Of a stretch of DNA of 64,000 bases, positions 16,290-24,111 are shown piece by piece. Below the pieces are notes generated by a model. The model saw only the letters and a list, made by a program, of their open reading frames with translations, was not told the origin of the DNA and ran no database searches. The position numbers and the translations under genes are program-made. Origin of the DNA: Streptomyces marianii. Lineage in GTDB: Bacteria; Actinomycetota; Actinomycetes; Streptomycetales; Streptomycetaceae. The DNA is taken from assembly GCF_005795905.1 (NCBI RefSeq), contig NZ_VAWE01000001.1:6003001-6067000 (forward strand). Direction: 5' to 3'. How positions within the stretch are numbered: the stretch's first letter is position 1; each line of letters opens with the position of its first letter.

Positions 16290-17612
16290 CTACGGGTCGT
16301 GTGTGAGTGAGGCGGCGAGCCATTCCTCGCTGCGGGTGAGTCCGGTGCCGGCGAAGGCCCAGTGGGCGAGGACGAGGGTGGTGTCGTCGTCGGTGGGGTC
16401 GGCCGTCGGGTTCTGGTCGCCGCGGGCGATGGCGGCTTGGAGGCGTCGCCATTCGGCGCGGGCGGTGCGGAGGGCGCCGAGGGTGGTGGAGTAGCGGCGG
16501 GTTTTGGTGGAGAAGTGGCCGCGGAAGCCGAGCATGTGGGCCCAGGCGCGGAGGCGGAGGTCTTCGAGGTCTTTGCGGGCGCCGAGGGTCCAGGCGGTGC
16601 GGATGAGCCGTTGGGCGTGTTCGGGGATGGACTTGCGGGCGAGTTCGGCGAGGAACTTGAGGGGGCGGTCGAGGGTGCCGGTCGCTGTTTCGGCGCCCTT
16701 GGTGGCGTACTTGGCGATGTAGGCGGCAACGGCGCGTTCGGTCAGTTCGGTGCCTGCTCCAAGGTCGGCGGTGCGGATGGGCCGGATGTCGAGTTGGGTG
16801 CCGAAGGCGAAGGTGTGGGCACGCCGGTCGATGACGGGGCCGGGAACGTGGGCGGCGGTGGTGGCGGCGCGGATGGCGTCGGTGAGAAGTTCGGCGCTTG
16901 CCCAGGCCGGGGGCGGGGTGTCGCCGCCCTCGGGGCCGTCGAGGCGGATCACGGCGTGGAAGTGAATGGCGCCGCGGCGCTGGTACTCGGCGACCTTGGC
17001 GAACGACACACGGGCGTGCTCCTTGAAGGCCCGTTGCGAGAGGCCGGCGCGCTTGGCGACTTCACGGCGCAGGTAGATGGAGAACCGGGCCCAGATCTTG
17101 GAGGCGTGCGCGTTCCAGAGGACGGCGGCTTCGTAGTCGTAGGTGTCGGGGTCGAGCGGGGTGCCCAGTTCGGGTGCGTCGGCCGGGTGCTGGGTGCCGC
17201 AGCGGCAGCGGCCGCGGGTGGGGCGGTTGTGGACGGGGCCGAAGCTGGGGGCGGTGAAGGTGGCGAACACCCGGGGGTGGGTGGCCACTTCCTCGGGGGT
17301 GCCTTTGCCGCCGCGCAGGCCCGCGGTGATGAGCTGGTAGGTGTCGCGGCGGTAGGTCTCGGCGCAGGCGGCGCAGCGGGTGGTGCGGCGGTTGTTGCAG
17401 CGTACGAGGAGGTGTCCGGCGGGCAGGTCGCTGGCGGTGAGGTGGTGCAGGATCTCGCCGGTCGTGGTGTGGACGTCGGTGCGGTGGCCGTCGAGGCGGA
17501 TCGGGGTGGTGCAGCCGCCGAGGCCGCGGAGCTGGCGCATGAGGCCGGGCATGGTGCCGAGCGAGGCGAGGAAGGCGAGGTCACGCAGCGGGGGTGGTGC
17601 GGTCGTGGTCAC
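16290..17612 (-). CDS. Rolling-circle replication initiator (RepSA-like)
   Basis: 440 residues from the GTG at 17612 (GGAGG about 11 nt upstream; the frame further up looks non-coding). A zinc-type cluster CNNRRTTRCAAC lies at about 72-83 and a second cysteine group CRCG near 136-139. The HUH metal site is HFH at 217-219 (AIHFHAVIRLDG) and the candidate nicking tyrosines are in YIAKYATKG (Tyr298, Tyr302). It nicks the excised circle at the double-strand origin for conjugation-linked replication. First gene of the rep-xis-int operon. Confidence 0.9.
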   Translation of the reverse strand: MTTTAPPPLRDLAFLASLGTMPGLMRQLRGLGGCTTPIRLDGHRTDVHTTTGEILHHLTASDLPAGHLLVRCNNRRTTRCAACAETYRRDTYQLITAGLRGGKGTPEEVATHPRVFATFTAPSFGPVHNRPTRGRCRCGTQHPADAPELGTPLDPDTYDYEAAVLWNAHASKIWARFSIYLRREVAKRAGLSQRAFKEHARVSFAKVAEYQRRGAIHFHAVIRLDGPEGGDTPPPAWASAELLTDAIRAATTAAHVPGPVIDRRAHTFAFGTQLDIRPIRTADLGAGTELTERAVAAYIAKYATKGAETATGTLDRPLKFLAELARKSIPEHAQRLIRTAWTLGARKDLEDLRLRAWAHMLGFRGHFSTKTRRYSTTLGALRTARAEWRRLQAAIARGDQNPTADPTDDDTTLVLAHWAFAGTGLTRSEEWLAASLTHDP

Positions 17613-17692
17613 GGTGGTGGGGCCTCCTTCCAGAGGACGGGGGAAGAGGCCGGGGCACCAGTCGGCAGAACGGCGGCTGGTGCCCCGGGGGG

Positions 17693-17887
17693 TTAGCGGT
17701 GGGGGCAGGTGTTGCGGTGGTCGATCCACTCGGCGACCAGATCGCGGACGTTGTCGTCACCGGTGGTCTGGCGGGCGGTTCCGCAGCAGCAGGCGTAGGA
17801 CCCGGTCGCGGGGAAGTCCCGGGCAGGCTTGGCGATGTGCACGCCAGGCAGGCCGGAGTCAGGCGCGAGGTCGTCCATGGCGGTCAC
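17693..17887 (-). CDS. Small conserved AICE protein (about 64 aa)
   Basis: GTG start at 17887 overlapping the previous stop (GTGA); an ATG at 17878 is also possible. The product has a CCCG cluster and a C-terminal helix ending HRNTCPHR, so it may bind a metal. Coupled to the gene at 17884-18087. Family not recognised. Confidence 0.55.
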   Translation of the reverse strand: MTAMDDLAPDSGLPGVHIAKPARDFPATGSYACCCGTARQTTGDDNVRDLVAEWIDHRNTCPHR

Positions 17888-18087
17888 CGGGTGAACGCGG
17901 CGTCGGCGGCGTCCTTGAGGAGCTGGCGCAGGGGCGGGACGGTGCCGGTGCCCTGGCAGGTGCGGCAGTGGGCGGTGATGGTGCGGCGCCGGCCGTTGCG
18001 GTCGCGGCCGCCGAGGGTGACCGCGGCGGAGGCGAAGCCGTCGCAGGCGGGGCAGATGCGGGCCGGGGTGTGGCGGTGCTGGGGCAT
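17884..18087 (-). CDS. Small zinc-finger AICE protein (67 aa)
   Basis: Two CxxC pairs (CPAC and CRTCQGTG), the second with the CxxCxGxG form seen in DnaJ zinc repeats, separated by about 27 residues. A helical C-terminus follows. Upstream of rep and downstream of spdD, it belongs to the small-gene string typical of Streptomyces elements. Function unknown. Confidence 0.6.
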   Translation of the reverse strand: MPQHRHTPARICPACDGFASAAVTLGGRDRNGRRRTITAHCRTCQGTGTVPPLRQLLKDAADAAFTR

Positions 18088-18178
18088 GATGGGTGGTCCT
18101 TCCGGTTGATGTCGGGTAGGGGCTGGAGCCGTCCGGGCGGCGGAGACTTGGCGGTTTCAGGGCCGCCCGGAGGGCCGG

Positions 18179-18493
18179 TCAGCGCTTGTGCTGGTTGTTG
18201 AGCAGGGAGCGCAGGACGACGGCGCAGACGGCGACGGAGGCCGCGGTGATGGCGACCGCGAGGAGCATGGAGACCAGGACGGCGCCGACGACCAGGACCA
18301 CGGCGGTGCCGGCTCCGACGACGGCGAGCGCTGTGCCGGGGGTGAGCTGGACCGTGGGCCGGGCCGGTGCCGCCGGGGCGACGGGTACCGGGGCCGGTGC
18401 AGGGGTGTCCTGGATGATCGCGGTCGGCTCGACGGCGGGCGGGGTGACGATGCCGGTGGGTGTCGGCATGGTGGGGATCTTCGGTCGGAACAT
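18179..18493 (-). CDS. spdD: SpdD-like spread protein
   Basis: 104 residues: MFRPKIPTM start, Pro/Ala-rich segment (residues 10-48), the motif RPTVQLTPGTALAVVGAGTA, then a long hydrophobic stretch (55-95) and a short basic tail. This layout and the TVQLTPG motif match SpdD proteins of Streptomyces plasmids, which affect pock size, meaning spread of the plasmid through the recipient mycelium. Membrane-located. Confidence 0.85.
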   Translation of the reverse strand: MFRPKIPTMPTPTGIVTPPAVEPTAIIQDTPAPAPVPVAPAAPARPTVQLTPGTALAVVGAGTAVVLVVGAVLVSMLLAVAITAASVAVCAVVLRSLLNNQHKR

Positions 18494-18519
18494 GCGTGCT
18501 TCTCCTTCCTGACGGTGGG

Positions 18520-18678
18520 CTACTTGCTGATGGCGGTGTCGATGACGGGGGCCAGGAGGCTGTCGGCGAGGAGGAAGCCGCCGAGGAGGAGCACGGCGAC
18601 GAGCCACCAGGGCGGGCGGATGAGCTTGATGCCGAGGGCGCCGACGACGATCAGGGCGAGCCAGAGCGGAACGTCCAC
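18520..18678 (-). CDS. Very small double-TM spread protein (52 aa)
   Basis: GTG start at 18678 with GGAGG 9 nt upstream. The product VDVPLWLALIVVGALGIKL then RPPWWLVAVLLLGGFLLA has two transmembrane helices and a short tail. It sits in the spd string between the transfer protein at 18696 and spdD, at close spacing and on the same strand. It is easily missed because of its length. Confidence 0.7.
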   Translation of the reverse strand: MDVPLWLALIVVGALGIKLIRPPWWLVAVLLLGGFLLADSLLAPVIDTAISK

Positions 18679-18695
18679 GAGTGGGGTCCTCCGGT

Positions 18696-18890
18696 TCAGT
18701 CGGTGATGCGGCAGCGGTGGGTACGGGCGGCGAGCTGAGCGGCGGACTGGGTGGAGTAGTCCGCGGACCAGCCGCAGTTGTCGCGGGAGCAGACCGCGGC
18801 GTATTTGGTGCGGCCGTGGCGGTCGCGGTGGGTGCCGATCTGCACGGGGCCGATCCGCATGACGGAGTGGAAGAAGTCACGGGCGGGCAT
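18696..18890 (-). CDS. Mobile element transfer protein (64 aa)
   Basis: MPARDFFHSVMRIGPVQIGT then CSRDNCGWSAD and AAQLAARTHRC. The pattern RIGPVQIGT...C...CG.SADY...AA..LAARTHRC is characteristic of a short transfer protein family in Streptomyces elements, probably binding zinc through its three cysteines and histidine. Its start lies 1 bp from the preceding stop. Confidence 0.75.
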   Translation of the reverse strand: MPARDFFHSVMRIGPVQIGTHRDRHGRTKYAAVCSRDNCGWSADYSTQSAAQLAARTHRCRITD

Positions 18891-18891
18891 G

Positions 18892-19086
18892 TCAGTCGCT
18901 CTCCGTTCGGGTGGTGGTGGGGTCGGGGTAGGCGGCGCGGATCCCGGCGGCGGTGGCGGGGTCGGTGGTGCGCTGGGCGGCTTCCTCGGCGAGCAGGTGG
19001 GCGAGGTAGGGCCGGTTGGCGGCGCTCATCTCGCGGGCGCCGTCGAGGTAGTCGGCGGCGGTCAGGTCGGCTGGGTCACGGGTCAC
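18892..19086 (-). CDS. Small acidic AICE protein (64 aa)
   Basis: GTG at 19086 with GGGAG about 9 nt upstream. It is rich in Ala, Asp and Glu, predicted helical (LTAADYLDGAREMSAANRPYLAHLLAEEAAQRT), with no membrane segment. Part of the tightly packed spd string. Unknown role. Confidence 0.6.
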   Translation of the reverse strand: MTRDPADLTAADYLDGAREMSAANRPYLAHLLAEEAAQRTTDPATAAGIRAAYPDPTTTRTESD

Positions 19087-19105
19087 GGTGGTGCTCCCTT
19101 CGAGG

Positions 19106-19801
19106 TCAGGTGAGGTGGGCGGCGAGCTGGTCGGCCATCGGGCCGGGCAGGCCGAGGCGGTCGCGCAGGGTCGCGGCGTCGATCGGGGTGCCGGTCGAGG
19201 CGCGGTGGGAGTCGGCGAGCTTGCGGGCGTGGTCGACGAGGGCGGGCGGCACGTCCGCGGGCGGTGCGGCGGGCAGCGCCGGAACGGGCTCGGCGGGCTC
19301 GACCGCATCCGGCACCGGCATTGCGGCAGGGTTCTGCGGGGCGTGCTCCGGTTGGGCCGGCACAGTCACCGGCTCGACCACGGGCAGCGGCTCGGGCTTG
19401 ACGCCGTCGGTGGCGGCAGTGGTCGGGGTGGTGGGGGTGTGGACGAGGAGGGTGCCGCCGAGGAAGGCCAGGGCGGGCCATCCGGCGACGAGGATGCGGA
19501 GCCAGTCCGGTACGTCGTTGAGGTCGAGGAGGCCCGCGGTGGCGACGTTGGCGCCGAGCGAGGCCGCCAGGGCGACGGCGAACCAGGACCAGGCCGCGCG
19601 GGCCGGTTCGCCCTGGTCGCGCAGGAGGCGCAGGCGGCGCCAGGCCGCGACGAGGAGCAGGTCGACGGAGACGGGGTAGGCCCACGCCTTCCATCCGTCC
19701 TGGCCCGCGGCGGCGGCGAGGTCGTGCAGGTGGGCGAAGGACAGTGCCCCGGCGATGACGGCTTGGACGAGAACGGCGTCCAGGCGGACCTTGCGGAACA
19801 T
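19106..19801 (-). CDS. DUF2637-type membrane protein, Spd-like
   Basis: 231 residues. Four hydrophobic segments lie in residues 1-125 (LVQAVIAGALSFAHL, YPVSVDLLLVAAW, WFAVALAASLGANVATAGL, ILVAGWPALAFLGGTLLV), the DUF2637 layout, then a Pro/Ala/Glu linker and a C-terminal helix-turn-helix-like part (TPIDAATLRDRLGLPGPMADQLAAHL). It is the element B counterpart of the DUF2637 protein of element A, but shorter and clearly diverged. Confidence 0.8.
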   Translation of the reverse strand: MFRKVRLDAVLVQAVIAGALSFAHLHDLAAAAGQDGWKAWAYPVSVDLLLVAAWRRLRLLRDQGEPARAAWSWFAVALAASLGANVATAGLLDLNDVPDWLRILVAGWPALAFLGGTLLVHTPTTPTTAATDGVKPEPLPVVEPVTVPAQPEHAPQNPAAMPVPDAVEPAEPVPALPAAPPADVPPALVDHARKLADSHRASTGTPIDAATLRDRLGLPGPMADQLAAHLT

Positions 19802-19950
19802 GGGTCTTCACCTCCTTGAAGGGGGTCGGGCCGGGGCCGGACGGCGTACGGCGGGGTGGTCGTCGGGCCCCGGCGGGCTGCCGGTTGGCATGGCGGGGGT
19901 AGGGACCTGGCGCGTGACGGTCGCGCCGACCGTGAAGCAGAGGGGAACGG

Positions 19951-21318
19951 TCAGGCGGTGACGGGAGCCGAGCCCGGGGCGGGGATCTCGGCCGGTGCCG
20001 GGGCGGAAAGGGCCGGGCGGAAGCGCTCCAGGCCGTCGAGGGCCGGGGCGCGGTGGGCGTGGGCGGCGCAGGTGTTCACGGCCTGGCGGAGCGTCGTGAA
20101 CGGGGTGCGGATGCGGACCCAGCCGCCCGAGGAGTCACCGGCAACGGCCAGACCGGGCCGCTCGACCGGGATCTGTGTGGTCGCCAGGACCGCGTCGGGG
20201 GAGATGTCGCCGAACGCCATCTTGGCGGAGGCTTCATCGTTGACCCGGTGCGAGACGCGACCGGTGAGCTGGGCCCGGAGCATCGTGATGCCGTCGCCGA
20301 GTTCGGCGCCGAAGCGCTGGCCGCAGATCTCGACGTAGATGCCGGCGGCGCGGCCGAGCTGCACCAGGCGCACGAGCGCGGTGACGATCCGCTCGCGGCG
20401 CTTCTTCTCCGCTGTGGTGGAGAACAGGGCCAGCTCCGCGACCTCGTCGACGAAGAGGACGACCGGCACCGGCCGCACTTCCTCGGGCAGGCCCCAGATG
20501 TCGGCCGTGATCTCCGCATCCGGCGTGTCCGAGCTGATCCGCTGCTCGCGCCGGATCACCTGGTAGATGTCCGCCATCCGCCCCACCAGGGCTTCCAGCA
20601 GTTCGGCAGCGTCGTCCGGGTTGTCGGCGAGGGCGGAGAAGCGGCGGGCCAGCGGGGCGAGTTCCACACCCTCCTTGCAGTCGATACCCACCAGCGCGAC
20701 ATGGCGGGGGGCGAGTTCCTTGACCAGGTTGCGCTGGTAGACCGACTTCCCCGACAGGGTCGCGCCCAGGTTCAGCGCGTGCGGCACCTCCCGGTAGTCC
20801 CGGAAGTGGACTTCTCCGTCCTCCCGCAAGGCGACCGGCACCCGCAGCCCGGTCGTCTCGACGCTCACCGGCATCTGAACGCGCCGCAGCACGTCGTAGC
20901 CGGTCATCCGCAGCTCGACCACCCCGGACTTGATCTCACGCGAGGCGACGCCGTGCATGGAGAAGGAGTGCCGCAGCCGGTCCGTCGAAGCGGCGAAGTC
21001 GAAGGCGTCCTGCCCCGGCTGGAGCTTCAGCCGCAGCACCAGCCCGGTACGCGTCGGACGCATCCGCAGGATCCGCGGGGCCCGGGGATCGGGGGCCGGC
21101 CGCCGGGCGAGCCGGGCGAGAGTGAGCCGCAGCCGGGACGGCGGGACGGTCAGCCCACACGCGTCCATGACCGACGCGTAGCGGACCACCACCCGGACCA
21201 TGGCGAGCGTGACACCGATGCTCAGCCAGTACCAGGCCGGGCGCAGCCGCCGCAGCACCAGAGCCGCAGCGACCGCCACCAGGGCTAAGACGACGAAAGT
21301 CGTGTTCGACACGGCCAC
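19951..21318 (-). CDS. TraB-type FtsK/SpoIIIE DNA translocase of element B
   Basis: 455 residues. Two N-terminal membrane helices (about 8-22 and 29-45), Walker A GATLSGKS at 185-192, Walker B VVLFVDEV at 286-293 and the downstream FtsK-family motif RAQLTGRVSHRV. It matches TraSA/TraB proteins that move double-stranded plasmid DNA between hyphae. It is much shorter than the element A protein and only distantly similar, so the two elements are heterologous. The last ~45 residues are Pro/Ala-rich and lack an obvious winged helix. Confidence 0.92.
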   Translation of the reverse strand: MAVSNTTFVVLALVAVAAALVLRRLRPAWYWLSIGVTLAMVRVVVRYASVMDACGLTVPPSRLRLTLARLARRPAPDPRAPRILRMRPTRTGLVLRLKLQPGQDAFDFAASTDRLRHSFSMHGVASREIKSGVVELRMTGYDVLRRVQMPVSVETTGLRVPVALREDGEVHFRDYREVPHALNLGATLSGKSVYQRNLVKELAPRHVALVGIDCKEGVELAPLARRFSALADNPDDAAELLEALVGRMADIYQVIRREQRISSDTPDAEITADIWGLPEEVRPVPVVLFVDEVAELALFSTTAEKKRRERIVTALVRLVQLGRAAGIYVEICGQRFGAELGDGITMLRAQLTGRVSHRVNDEASAKMAFGDISPDAVLATTQIPVERPGLAVAGDSSGGWVRIRTPFTTLRQAVNTCAAHAHRAPALDGLERFRPALSAPAPAEIPAPGSAPVTA

Positions 21319-21645
21319 TCAGCCCTTCGAGGACGGAGCGACCAGAGCGACCGCGCGGAACGCGATACCGTGCCGCCCGTCCCGCTCCCAGTCCCGGGCC
21401 TTGAGGCCGACGACCTTGACCGGCATCCCGAGCGTGATCCCCTCCGGAACTCCGGTCTCCGGGACCGAGACGTTGAGGAGGTTCGCCTCACCCTCGTCGG
21501 CGACGGTCAGGCCGACCGTCATCATCTTCGCCCCGGACTCCCGGTCGACCGCGATCTCACCGGTCTGCTTGTTGATGACCTTCAACTGCGGTTCGACCGC
21601 AACGAACACGACAGCGGTCGATGTGTCGATCTTGAACGATGGCAT
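21319..21645 (-). CDS. SCO3933-family regulatory protein (108 aa)
   Basis: Beta-rich small protein MPSFKIDTSTAVVFVAVEPQ...VINKQTGEIAVDR, the pattern of a family found just upstream of traB in Streptomyces elements and annotated as SCO3933-like regulatory protein. Its stop abuts the TraB start, so the two are co-transcribed from the promoter region at 21660-21976. OB-fold-like DNA binding is plausible but not shown. Confidence 0.7.
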   Translation of the reverse strand: MPSFKIDTSTAVVFVAVEPQLKVINKQTGEIAVDRESGAKMMTVGLTVADEGEANLLNVSVPETGVPEGITLGMPVKVVGLKARDWERDGRHGIAFRAVALVAPSSKG

Positions 21646-21756
21646 GATGGAAGCTCCCTTGTAGGGGCGGAAGCGGCGGCTTGCTTGGCGGTAGGGCGCC
21701 GCTTCCTGCGAGTGCTGATGGCAGCCGTCGACAGCGCCAACGGCCCAGTGCGCCCC

Positions 21757-21798
21757 ATCTGGTGCGCACCAGTAGCGTGCATCTGGTGCGCACCAGAT
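21757..21798. promoter_or_regulatory. Two palindromic operators in the divergent control region
   Basis: The sequence CTGGTGCGCACCAG occurs twice, centred 24 bp apart. The right copy (21781-21798) is a perfect 18-bp palindrome; the left (21757-21774) is perfect over 14 bp. They lie in the 331-bp gap between the leftward SCO3933-like/traB transcript and the rightward HTH regulator, the place where AICE repressors bind. The rest of the gap (21646-21976) holds no gene. Confidence 0.75.
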
Positions 21799-21976
21799 GT
21801 CAATGCTGTCTCCGTCTGGTTCGTCTCAACTGGCCATCTGTTGACGCTTCTAGGGAACCGCGCGCATCAACGAGGCGGTAGCCAACAGGACTTAACTCGG
21901 ACCGGTTAACCCCTGCGGACCTGGGCCTATGTGAGGCATGCTGCTGTGAAGGCTGACGGCAACGTGCGCGGGGGCG

Positions 21977-23116
21977 GTGCAAGTGTCCAACCGGCTACGA
22001 GAGTTACGAACGGCGCGAGGCTGGTCGCAAGAGCGACTGATACGGGAGATCGAGCGGTACGCCGGGCGGCACATGCTGAGCATCGCGGCGACGGCAAGCC
22101 TGCGTGTGTACGTGTCCGAGTGGGAGAACGACAGGCGGTCGCTGGGCGATCGGTACGCGGACATCCTTCGCCCGCTGCTGGGCGTCACGGACGACGAGCT
22201 GTTCGGCCGGCAGGCATCGCCGTCGGGTGTGCCCGAGGTAGGCGGCTACGATGAACTGATCAGCCGCATCGACTCAGCGCGCAGCGTCAGTCTGACCATG
22301 GTGAAAACGTTCATGGACCAGACCGAGCTACTGAGAACCGTCGACCGGCAGATGGGCGCATCGAGCCTTGTCGATCAGATGACCGGCCACCTGACCACTC
22401 TGGAAGACGCGCTCACCTTCGCGGTGCTGCCGGACACGCGCCGTCCGGTGGCTCGCGCACTCGCTGGGGCCGCGACCCTGGCAGCGTGGCAGGCCCTCGA
22501 TGCGGGCGCGGTCGAACGAGCATGGCGGAACTACGAGCTGGGCAAGCGTGCCGCCCAAGAGGCCGAAGAGCCTATGTACCTGGCTCACGCCACTGCCGAG
22601 CAGGCATACGTGCTCAACGACGCCGGGCGTTCGGACATGGCGGTGCAACTCGTGCGTGAGGCCCATCGCCTGGCAGGTTCCAAGGCGTCCCCGCGGCTTC
22701 GTGCCTGGCTGTTCGCAGCCGAGGCCGAACTGAGCGCGAAGGCAGGGTTGGCCGACGAGTGCCGGCGGGCCCTCGACCAGGCCGCAGCATGCCTCCCGGA
22801 CGGCGACGAGGCCCGCGACCCGGACATGCTGAGCATCTTCCTGAACAGCGGACACCTTGCCCGCTGGCGAGGGAACGCACTCGCGCTCATCGGTGAGGAT
22901 GACGCGCTCGACAGCCTGTACGCCGCGCTTGAGAACGCGGACCCCACGTTCGTACGAGCGACGTCCGGGCTCCGGTGCGATCTCGCTCAAGCACACCTGA
23001 GCCGCGGCGAGCTCGACCAGGCGCAGGAGCATCTGCGGCAAGCGCGCCTGCTGGCGAATCGCACCAGCTCCGTGCGGCATCGACGACGCATAGAACAGCT
23101 CACGCAGAGGCTTTGA
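21977..23116 (+). CDS. XRE-family regulator with TPR-like C-terminal region
   Basis: 379 residues; GTG at 21977 or 21983. Residues 1-75 form a helix-turn-helix (LRELRTARGWSQERLIREIE...SEWENDRR). The remaining ~300 residues are helical with tetratricopeptide-like repeats. This architecture is common among Streptomyces regulators that sense peptides or partners and is frequent next to Nudix genes on AICEs. It is convergent with the GntR-Nudix gene, overlapping at the 3' ends by 17 bp. Likely controls the divergent tra operon through the palindromes upstream. Confidence 0.8.
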   Translation: MQVSNRLRELRTARGWSQERLIREIERYAGRHMLSIAATASLRVYVSEWENDRRSLGDRYADILRPLLGVTDDELFGRQASPSGVPEVGGYDELISRIDSARSVSLTMVKTFMDQTELLRTVDRQMGASSLVDQMTGHLTTLEDALTFAVLPDTRRPVARALAGAATLAAWQALDAGAVERAWRNYELGKRAAQEAEEPMYLAHATAEQAYVLNDAGRSDMAVQLVREAHRLAGSKASPRLRAWLFAAEAELSAKAGLADECRRALDQAAACLPDGDEARDPDMLSIFLNSGHLARWRGNALALIGEDDALDSLYAALENADPTFVRATSGLRCDLAQAHLSRGELDQAQEHLRQARLLANRTSSVRHRRRIEQLTQRL

Positions 23117-23891
23117 CCGCGTCGCCGCCCCGCGAGGCCAGTACGTGGAGAAGCGCAACGAGGGTGCCCGACCCCATCAGCTCACCGCGGGCCATCAGGC
23201 CCGGGATATCGGAGAGCGGCACCCAGGCAACGTGGCCGGCCTCCTCGAGGTCCGTGGGGTCGCCGACGTGCTCGGCGCCGTGCCCGACGAAGATCTCGTG
23301 AGGTGAATCGACCATGCCCACCATGGGCTGGTAGGTGACCACGTGCTCCAGGGACTCCGGGCGCCAGCCGGTCTCTTCCTCGACCTCACGCAGAGCGGTC
23401 GTCCTGGGATCTTCGCCCTCGTCCACGATGCCGCCAGGGAGCTCCCAGCCGAAGCGGTTCGGAACGAAGCGGTAGCGCCACAGCATGAGCACACGGTCCC
23501 GGTCATCGAGGATCGCCGCGATCGAGACGTGATGCAGGCGCACGACGTGATGCTCGAAGCGCTCGACACCAGGCGGCTCGACGTCGACCAGCCCGAGCTT
23601 CACCCAACGGTTGTCGTAGATCGTCCGCTCACCATGGATCTGCCACGGCTCCAACTCCGCGGGGGGCTCAGTGGTCACATCACGGGAGGGAATCCGGTAC
23701 GAGCTGCGCCCGTGGACTTCCAACACCCGTTCGGCGACGAGCTTCGCGAGGACTCGCCGGAGCTGGGTCCGGCCGATGTCCAAGTCGTCGACCAAGGTGC
23801 GCTCAGAGGGCAGCTTGGAGCCAGGCGGCAGCTCCCCAGACGCGACCCACTCACGGATCGTCCGGTACACCCGCGCAGACTTCGTTTCCAT
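23100..23891 (-). CDS. GntR winged-helix and Nudix hydrolase fusion protein
   Basis: 263 residues. Residues 1-70 form a GntR-type winged helix (LPPGSKLPSERTLVDDLDIGRTQLRRVLAKLV). Residues about 115-260 are a Nudix domain of the ADP-ribose pyrophosphatase type with the box at 153-175 (GGIVDEGED...REVEEETGW). Transcription control and nucleotide hydrolysis in one chain suggest a ligand-responsive repressor or a Pif-like immunity factor. In element A the same functions are separate genes (8335-8829 and 7300-7773). Confidence 0.85.
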   Translation of the reverse strand: METKSARVYRTIREWVASGELPPGSKLPSERTLVDDLDIGRTQLRRVLAKLVAERVLEVHGRSSYRIPSRDVTTEPPAELEPWQIHGERTIYDNRWVKLGLVDVEPPGVERFEHHVVRLHHVSIAAILDDRDRVLMLWRYRFVPNRFGWELPGGIVDEGEDPRTTALREVEEETGWRPESLEHVVTYQPMVGMVDSPHEIFVGHGAEHVGDPTDLEEAGHVAWVPLSDIPGLMARGELMGSGTLVALLHVLASRGGDAVKASA

Positions 23892-24111
23892 CCCCTCGGC
23901 ACACTCCCCGACTCATCGACTGGCGGGGACCAGGGTATCCGTCGGTTCTGACCTCCAACAGGGACGATCACGAGGCGACCCCAGGCGCCGAGCCGGTGTG
24001 TCGGGTCTCGGGTGTGGCTTGACGAATCGGCGTCCAGTGCAGTCGACGCCTGTCCTGGTCTCCTGAGTCAAAGACTCTCTGGTAGCAGACGGCGACTTTG
24101 TCGAAGTCGTT

